From Proteobacteria bacterium UBA3588 (lineage in GTDB: Bacteria > Pseudomonadota > Gammaproteobacteria > Thiohalomonadales > Thiohalomonadaceae): a stretch of 57,982 bases of DNA. The stretch is from contig DFMR01000139.1 of the NCBI GenBank assembly GCA_002376325.1, forward strand, positions 1 through 57,982. Reading direction: 5' to 3'. Position 1 is the first letter of the stretch; each line of letters opens with the position of its first letter. Positions 52,357 through 57,982 of this stretch are shown piece by piece. Made by a program: the position numbers and the translations under genes. The notes under the pieces are model-generated. The model saw nothing but the letters and a program-made list of their open reading frames with translations. It had not been told where the DNA came from and searched no databases.

Positions 52357-54171
52357 ATGACCATCTTCAACTGGGACGACAGCTACAGCGTCGGCTTGGC
52401 AAGTGTCGACTACCAACACAAGCGACTGGTGGGCATGATCAACCGGCTGGATGAAGCCGTTTCCACCGGCAGCGACGAAACAACCCTCCGCACCATCCTC
52501 AAGGGCCTGTACGAATACACGTTCTATCATTTCAGCACCGAAGAGGAATTGATGCGCGCCACCGGGCCGGCGATACGCGACCACTACCGCAACCACAAAG
52601 CCGCCCACGACGCCTTTACGAGCAGAATCCGTCCTCTGGCCGAGAACGCCCCCCTCGACTCCACGACCTTGAATAGCGCACTACTCGGCTACCTGGTCGA
52701 TTGGCTGGCCCAACACATCCTTGGCGTCGATAAGGAAATGGCCCGACTCATCGCCACCGTGGAGATCGCGCGCGACGACGAAGTCACTCTGGACATAGAC
52801 CGCCTGCAGGCGGGCGCCAACGCCACCGAACGTAATTTGTTGGGAGCGCTGCATGAAAGCGAGCTGCGGTTCCGCTCACTCGCCGACAGTGCCCCCATGC
52901 TCATCTGGATCGGCGATCAATTGAACAACCGGATATTCTTCAACAAGACCTGGCAAAACCTCACCGGCCTTAGCGCCCACCAGCTGAGGCACGGCGCATG
53001 GCAAGAGTGTCTTCACCAGGAAGACCTTGAGTCCTATCGGCAGGGCCTCGCGACCGCTCTGGAACGACATGGCGAACTGCAACATGAGTTCCGGATGCGC
53101 CGGGCCGACGGTGAGTATCGCTGGTATTTGGAAAGCGCCATACCGCGCCCATCCCGTCACGGCGAATTCATCGGCCTCATCGGCTCGGCGATGGATATTA
53201 CCGAACGCAAAGCGGCCGAGCAGATTTTGCTCGACGCACGCGATCGTCTCGAACACGAGGTAGCCTTGCGCACGACACAGTTGCGCGAAGCCAATGTGCG
53301 GCTGGAACGTGAAAAGAACGAACAGTTGGCATTGAACGAGAAACTGCAAGCGGCGCAGGAACAATTACTGCAATCCGAGAAGATGGCATCGATCGGCCAG
53401 TTGGCGGCGGGCGTCGCCCACGAAATCAACAATCCTATCGGCTACGTCAAATCCAACATACATTCGCTGCAGGATTACGTAAACACCTTGCTGCATATTA
53501 TCGACCTGTATGATGCCTCCACTGCCGGTGCGTCGGCATCGAGTGTCGACCAGTTCAAACAGCAATCAGACTATGCATTCGTACGCGACGACATCATTAA
53601 TTTGCTGGACGAATCCCAGGAAGGGGTATCCCGCGTAAAACAGATCGTGCAGGATCTAAAGGATTTTTCGCATGTCGATCAGGCCGAGTGGAAATCAACT
53701 GACATCAACCGCGGCCTTGCATCCACGCTCAATATCGCCGCCAATGAAATCAAATACAAGGCGGAGGTCATTCGTGACTTCGGCGAAATCCCGCCGATCG
53801 AATGCCTGCCGCAACAATTGAATCAGGTATTCATGAATCTATTGGTGAACGCCGCCCAATCCATCGACGATCGCGGAACGATCACGGTACGAACCCGGCC
53901 GGCAACCGACGGCATTTCGATCGAGATCACCGATACCGGCCACGGCATCCCGCCGGAACAGCTTTCGCGAATATTCGATCCGTTCTTTACCACCAAACCG
54001 ATTGGCGAAGGTACCGGGCTCGGCCTGTCGCTGGCCTACGGCATCATCAACAAGCACCAGGGCCGGATCGAGGTGCAAAGCCGGGTAGGTCGCGGCACGA
54101 CCTTCCGTATTACGCTCCCAAGCCGATCCCCAGCCCCCGCATCGGTTGCAACAACCGCTGCCACCGCATAA
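52357..54171 (+). CDS. Hemerythrin-PAS hybrid sensor histidine kinase
   Basis: A 604-residue cytosolic kinase without membrane segments. Residues 1-135 are a bacteriohemerythrin with the full diiron ligand set: His21, His58/Glu62, His80/His84 and His120/Asp125. A PAS domain follows (about 165-285, ending GSAMDITERKAAEQ), then a coiled coil (286-340), a HisKA domain with phospho-accepting His355 in VAHEINNP, and HATPase (NLLVNAAQSI, DTGHGIPPEQL, TGLGLSLAYG). Oxygen or redox sensing through the diiron site is the natural inference. No response regulator gene is adjacent, so its partner is unknown. Confidence 0.93.
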   Translation: MTIFNWDDSYSVGLASVDYQHKRLVGMINRLDEAVSTGSDETTLRTILKGLYEYTFYHFSTEEELMRATGPAIRDHYRNHKAAHDAFTSRIRPLAENAPLDSTTLNSALLGYLVDWLAQHILGVDKEMARLIATVEIARDDEVTLDIDRLQAGANATERNLLGALHESELRFRSLADSAPMLIWIGDQLNNRIFFNKTWQNLTGLSAHQLRHGAWQECLHQEDLESYRQGLATALERHGELQHEFRMRRADGEYRWYLESAIPRPSRHGEFIGLIGSAMDITERKAAEQILLDARDRLEHEVALRTTQLREANVRLEREKNEQLALNEKLQAAQEQLLQSEKMASIGQLAAGVAHEINNPIGYVKSNIHSLQDYVNTLLHIIDLYDASTAGASASSVDQFKQQSDYAFVRDDIINLLDESQEGVSRVKQIVQDLKDFSHVDQAEWKSTDINRGLASTLNIAANEIKYKAEVIRDFGEIPPIECLPQQLNQVFMNLLVNAAQSIDDRGTITVRTRPATDGISIEITDTGHGIPPEQLSRIFDPFFTTKPIGEGTGLGLSLAYGIINKHQGRIEVQSRVGRGTTFRITLPSRSPAPASVATTAATA

Positions 54172-54264
54172 TAAATAACTTATTTTTCATACAGTTACAA
54201 CAGCACCCCAACGCAAACCGCCCGCGTTTATCAACGGCTTAATTTCCACTGGCACCGCGCTCAA

Positions 54265-54293
54265 TTGACACCTAAAATAGCGCCGTCAATGTC
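54265..54293 (+). promoter_or_regulatory. Candidate promoter for the decarboxylase gene
   Basis: TTGACA, a perfect -35, lies at 54265-54270; the -10 at 17-base spacing (AATGTC) is poor. The gene follows 20 bases on with AAGGA. Low confidence. Confidence 0.25.
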
Positions 54294-54313
54294 CACCCTA
54301 AAAAGGACTCGCC

Positions 54314-55477
54314 GTGTCCGTCACTGTCGAAGATTACTATGAGCACGCCACATTCCAGCGTATGAAGGCGTTCGCCGACACCAAGGAGACCCCCTTCCTG
54401 GTGATCGATACGGCAACGGTAAAACGGCAATTGGAAGAACTTATCACCGGATTCAGCAACGCCAAGATCTACTATGCGGTAAAAGCCAACCCGGCGGCCG
54501 AGATCCTGGAAATTCTACGTGACCGCGGCTGCAACTTCGATATCGCTTCTATCTACGAATTGGATCGCGTGCTATCGCTCGGCATAACCGGCGATCGCAT
54601 CAGTTACGGCAACACCATCAAAAAGAGCAAGGATATCCGTTATTTTTACGACAAAGGCGTCCGCCTGTACGCCACCGATTCGGAAGCTGATCTGCGCAAC
54701 ATCGCCAAGGCCGCTCCGGGATCGAAGATCTACGTGCGGATACTGACTGAAGGGACTCAAACCGCCGACTGGCCGCTATCGCGCAAGTTCGGCTGTCAAA
54801 CCGATATCGCCATGGACCTGCTGATCACGGCGCGCGATCTCGGCCTTGAACCCTATGGCATTTCCTTCCACGTCGGCTCGCAACAGCGGGATATCGGCAC
54901 CTGGGATGCCGCCATTGCCAAGGTCAAGGTGATTTTCGAACGCCTGCGCGAAGAAGACGGCATCGAATTGAAGATGATCAACATGGGCGGCGGCTTCCCC
55001 GCCAACTATATATCGCGCACCAACGACCTCGCCACCTATGCCGAGGAGATCACCCGCTTCCTGCATGAAGACTTCGGCGACGACCTACCGGAAATCATTC
55101 TGGAGCCGGGACGCTCACTGATCGCCAATGCCGGCATTCTGGTCAGCGAGGTGGTACTGATCGCGCGCAAAAGCCGCACCGCTCTCAATCGCTGGATATA
55201 TCTGGACGTCGGCAAATTTTCCGGACTGATCGAAACAATGGACGAAGCCATCAAATTCCCCATCTATACCGAAAAGAATGGCGAACTGGAGGAGGCCGTA
55301 CTCGCCGGTCCGACGTGTGACAGCGCCGACATCATGTACGAAGACTTCAAGTATCCGTTACCGCTGAACCTTGCCATCGGCGACCGCCTCTACTGGTTGT
55401 CGACCGGCGCCTATACCACCAGCTACAGTTCCATCGAATTCAACGGGTTCCCTCCGTTGAAGACCTATTACATCTGA
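54314..55477 (+). CDS. Ornithine/lysine-type decarboxylase, alanine-racemase fold (type III PLP)
   Basis: A 387-residue PLP enzyme of the group IV decarboxylase family. PLP-binding Lys57 is in YYAVKANPAAEIL; GISFHVGSQQ, NMGGGFPANY and LEPGRSL bind PLP; GPTCDSADIMY carries the catalytic Cys. It resembles eukaryote-like ornithine decarboxylases and the bifunctional Orn/Lys enzymes, so the likely product is putrescine, and possibly cadaverine. GTG 54314 has AAGGA upstream. It stands alone between a kinase and a convergent gene. Confidence 0.9.
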   Translation: MSVTVEDYYEHATFQRMKAFADTKETPFLVIDTATVKRQLEELITGFSNAKIYYAVKANPAAEILEILRDRGCNFDIASIYELDRVLSLGITGDRISYGNTIKKSKDIRYFYDKGVRLYATDSEADLRNIAKAAPGSKIYVRILTEGTQTADWPLSRKFGCQTDIAMDLLITARDLGLEPYGISFHVGSQQRDIGTWDAAIAKVKVIFERLREEDGIELKMINMGGGFPANYISRTNDLATYAEEITRFLHEDFGDDLPEIILEPGRSLIANAGILVSEVVLIARKSRTALNRWIYLDVGKFSGLIETMDEAIKFPIYTEKNGELEEAVLAGPTCDSADIMYEDFKYPLPLNLAIGDRLYWLSTGAYTTSYSSIEFNGFPPLKTYYI

Positions 55478-55694
55478 TCGCCGGCGCTCCACGAGCTAGC
55501 CCGAACATCAACTACGCTCGGTTCAACGAATAGGGAAATGTACTGCCTTGCAGGCAATGAGAGAATCGGCGTCATTTTCTGCATCGAGCCGATCTCGTAC
55601 GGTCTTGGCGGCGAATCCCGTGATGCCGCGGCAACCGGGACGCGCACGTATTCCCCGCGCCGCATGCATCGCATTTGAATCCCGCGATGAATCT

Positions 55695-56792
55695 CTAACC
55701 GAAGGTAAATGCATACGCCTCCAGTCCGGGCGCCCGCGTTTCGATCTCGATTAGGCCGTTTTTCGGCGTCTTCTGATCGATCAATCGATAAAGCGTGTTG
55801 CGCTTGACGTCGACGACGCCGCCAGGCGCATCCCCGCCCGCACTGTCTCCGACGGAGACACCATTCAGCTTCAGTTTGACCTTAATCGGTTTGCCGGAGG
55901 CCGTACCGAGTACCAGGAATACGCGGCGCGCATCAAAGTTGAGGCGCAACGCGGCGCCTTTGGCATCGGCCACGATCTTCTCCGCGGTCACGGTCCATTT
56001 CCCGCTCAATGCCCAGCCATCCACCGGCAAATCGGCGGGAAAGTGATAAAGCGCTGATGCATCTCTGCTGACGACTTCATTGCCGGAAAAGCTTTCGGCC
56101 CTGGCATAACCGAGGTAGGTCTCAGGCGTTTCGTTGGCCATATAGGTCGGCGTTTCTGCGCTGATTGTCTGCGCATTCCCTTTCAGCCCCAGCAAGTAGC
56201 GGATGTTATTTTCCGTTACCCCGTATTCCCCTTCGCCGAAATGCGTATACACCACCATGCCGTCGCGGTTGATCAGATAATGCGCAGGCCAATATAGATT
56301 GTTGTAGTTGTTCCATGTGGCCATATCGTTGTCCAACGCCACCGGATAGCGAATATGGTAATGTGCGAGCGCCGCCTTAACGTTGCCAATGCGTTTTTCG
56401 AAACCAAATTCTGGCGAATGCACGCCGACGATAATCAGCCCCATACGGTGGTACTTGCGGTACCAGTCGCTCAAATAGGGCAGCGTGCGTACGCAGTTGA
56501 TGCAGGAATAGGTCCAGAAATCGATGAGTACAACCTTGCCTTTCAGCTCCGCCATGGTGAGCGGCGGTCCGTTGAGCCATGCGGCAATACCGGAAAATTT
56601 CGGTGCTGGATATGACATGGCCAAGCCATTTTCCAGGGTCATCCCACCATGCGGACGAACGCCGTCGGCGAAGGCATAATGGGATTTTGCGTGTACGCCA
56701 AGCATGGCGCATGTCACCAGAGCGATGACAAGTCGTCCAAAAAACTTACGGATAAAAACAGCATATCCGACGCGCAGAACTTGCTTGTCCAT
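55695..56792 (-). CDS. Secreted thioredoxin-fold (redoxin) protein, DipZ-like
   Basis: A 365-residue exported protein. The N-terminus has a membrane segment (RLVIALVTCAMLGVHA), probably a signal sequence. A TlpA/AhpC-type thioredoxin domain follows with CINC active-site cysteines at 97 and 100 in WTYSCINCVRTLPYL, then VHSPEFGFE and YNNLYWPAHYLINRDG. The C-terminal part is a beta-rich domain (from about residue 260) resembling the carbohydrate-binding-like tail of DipZ. The CcdA-like membrane part of DipZ is missing, so a redox partner must be elsewhere. ATG 56792 has GGGAG upstream. Confidence 0.85.
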   Translation of the reverse strand: MDKQVLRVGYAVFIRKFFGRLVIALVTCAMLGVHAKSHYAFADGVRPHGGMTLENGLAMSYPAPKFSGIAAWLNGPPLTMAELKGKVVLIDFWTYSCINCVRTLPYLSDWYRKYHRMGLIIVGVHSPEFGFEKRIGNVKAALAHYHIRYPVALDNDMATWNNYNNLYWPAHYLINRDGMVVYTHFGEGEYGVTENNIRYLLGLKGNAQTISAETPTYMANETPETYLGYARAESFSGNEVVSRDASALYHFPADLPVDGWALSGKWTVTAEKIVADAKGAALRLNFDARRVFLVLGTASGKPIKVKLKLNGVSVGDSAGGDAPGGVVDVKRNTLYRLIDQKTPKNGLIEIETRAPGLEAYAFTFG

Positions 56793-57042
56793 GATCGTTC
56801 TCCCGGAGACGCCTATAGGCACATGGTTTATCTGGAAAACGTTGTCGCGGACCCTGCGCGTATAGCCATGACCTGTGGACTGCATGCGGCAGGCCGGTTA
56901 CAAAGGTTTAGTGCGCCAGGCTCGGCACGTCAACAAATATAAACCTAGAACGGCCATCAGCGGACGGTACTTGCCGAAGCAGGGAGGAAGGAAGAGGTCG
57001 TATGGAAGGCGCAGCGCCGGTTTGTTGTGTATGGCAGCCCGA

Positions 57043-57982
57043 TCAACATCCTTTGTGCCACACGCATTCGACCAGTGTGCCGCCGCCCGCAGCGGCCGCC
57101 ACCGACAGGGAGGCGCCGATAATCCCGGCCCGGTAACGCATGATGTGAACACCGAGCCCGCCGGCCTTTTCCGCCGGCGGCGCGAGCCCGATGCCGTCGT
57201 CATGTACCGACAAGACGATGATGTGATCCGCGTTCCTTAACTCCACGCGGATGTTGGCGGCTTGCGCGTGCTTGATCGCATTGTTGATGGCTTCCTGCGC
57301 GATTCGATAGAGATGCACCGCAACGTCTTCGTCCAACAGAACGATTGCGCCGGAGACCGCAAGCCGGCAGCGAATGCCAGACCAGGCCCGCGCCCCGTCG
57401 ACCAGCGCCGCCAACCCATCCGCCAGTCCATCCGGGCCAACCTGGATCGGCGACAACCCTTTGGCCAGGGACTTCGCCTCCCCCAACGCCTGGCGCAGAT
57501 AACGCGCCAAATCGCCGGCTGTTTTGGCCTCCTGCAATCGTTTTGCCTGCGTCAGTTTTCGTTCAAGGCTGTTGGCCAGCATTCCCACCGCCGTGAGCAG
57601 CTGCCCGATACCGTCATGAATTTCGCGGCCGATGCGCTCCTGCTCGGCGGCACTCACCTCGATGATCTGCCGCTCCAGCACCTTGCGCTCGGTGATATCC
57701 TGCAGCATCGCCTGCAACTCGACGATGGTACCGCCGGCATCACGTCCCGCTTCACCGTGGGCATGCACCCAACGACGGCTGCCGTCCACGCGTATCACCT
57801 CGACATCCAGATCGTAAGGCTTACCGTCTTGCAGCGTCTTATCCACTGCGGCGGAAAGGCGTCGCCAACTCTCTGCGCTGAAGTACCGTGAAAGTTCCTG
57901 ATGACTGGTCGCGGGCAGGACCGGATCACGGCCGAATATCCCATAGAGTTCGTCCGACCATATCGTCATATCGGTGCGCAAA
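57043..57982 (-). CDS. PAS sensor histidine kinase, NarL/DegS type (5' end outside the window)
   Basis: At least 312 residues are visible, with the reading frame open to the window edge, so the N-terminus is missing. A PAS domain (TIWSDELYGIFGRDP to LQDITERKVLE) is followed by HisKA_3 with phospho-accepting His in ERIGREIHDGIGQLL, and a small HATPase (EAINNAIKHAQAA, DDGIGLAPP, GLGVHIMRYRAG). Such kinases pair with LuxR-type response regulators. No regulator is in the 250 bp downstream inside this window. Confidence 0.88.
   Translation of the reverse strand, partial: LRTDMTIWSDELYGIFGRDPVLPATSHQELSRYFSAESWRRLSAAVDKTLQDGKPYDLDVEVIRVDGSRRWVHAHGEAGRDAGGTIVELQAMLQDITERKVLERQIIEVSAAEQERIGREIHDGIGQLLTAVGMLANSLERKLTQAKRLQEAKTAGDLARYLRQALGEAKSLAKGLSPIQVGPDGLADGLAALVDGARAWSGIRCRLAVSGAIVLLDEDVAVHLYRIAQEAINNAIKHAQAANIRVELRNADHIIVLSVHDDGIGLAPPAEKAGGLGVHIMRYRAGIIGASLSVAAAAGGGTLVECVWHKGC

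Noticed and set aside
56898..57203. 101-codon minus-strand frame overlapping the end of the last sensor kinase
   Set aside because: Arg/Pro-rich with no domain and out of frame with the kinase; the part outside the kinase is ordinary intergenic sequence.
1..57982. CRISPR arrays, prophage, defence or secretion islands
   Set aside because: No spaced direct repeats, phage structural genes or defence-type genes were seen anywhere in the window.

Overview
The window is a gene-dense, high-GC stretch of chromosome from a gammaproteobacterium. Evidence for this is ZipA in a smc-zipA-ligA block, the lapA-lapB-pyrF and yciO-rnm-yciB-yciI runs known from Escherichia coli, and a gyrA/mtnA/mtaD/ubiG/HAD/yciK neighbourhood like that of Pseudomonas. 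The squalene genes hpnCDE suggest a lineage outside the enterics, perhaps one of the chemolithotrophic or purple-sulfur-related orders, but genus and family cannot be fixed from this window. No gap between genes exceeds 300 bases.

Layout. 1-2.4 kb: the 5' end of uvrB (minus), an aspartate aminotransferase, an orphan FimT/GspH-type pseudopilin and tRNA-Asn(GTT). 2.5-19.7 kb: a long minus-strand run, read from gyrA downward through serC, serA, pheA, hisC, aroF, tyrA, aroA, cmk, rpsA, ihfB, lapA, lapB, pyrF, a ComEA-like gene and galU. Most of it is a serine plus aromatic amino acid superoperon that runs into ribosomal protein S1 and IHF. 20-29.5 kb: mtnA (minus) diverges from mtaD-ubiG-mupP-like-rmuC, followed by a tiny membrane protein, the squalene genes hpnC-hpnD-hpnE and a YciK-like SDR. 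29.7-37.7 kb: a diguanylate cyclase, then a minus-strand run of a guanine deaminase-like gene, an endonuclease III relative, rluB, scpB, scpA, trpS, an M50 protease, yciO and rnm. 37.8-39.8 kb: yciB-yciI-bolA-like-parvulin (plus). 39.9-47.3 kb: rmlD, ligA, zipA and smc (minus). 47.5-50.9 kb: queF, a 270-bp inverted-repeat element, a lipoprotein, an FGGY kinase and cysZ. 50.9-58 kb: an SLC13/ArsB-type permease, a hemerythrin-PAS histidine kinase, an ornithine-type decarboxylase, a periplasmic thioredoxin-fold protein and a truncated NarL-type sensor kinase.

How the genes work together. SerA and SerC make serine. AroF, AroA, PheA, TyrA and HisC supply the first step, a late step and the terminal branches of phenylalanine/tyrosine synthesis. 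MtaD and MtnA salvage methylthioadenosine. HpnC, HpnD and HpnE convert farnesyl diphosphate to squalene. ScpA, ScpB and SMC, at two loci, form the chromosome-condensation complex.

Most of the window is ordinary core genome, and I found no defence island, prophage, CRISPR array or biosynthetic novelty. The items most worth a second look are the 270-bp MITE-like palindromic element at 47881-48150, whose end supplies the stop codon of a lipoprotein gene; the squalene cassette inside an otherwise conserved block; a YciK-type SDR lacking its catalytic lysine; and an orphan hemerythrin-coupled sensor kinase.
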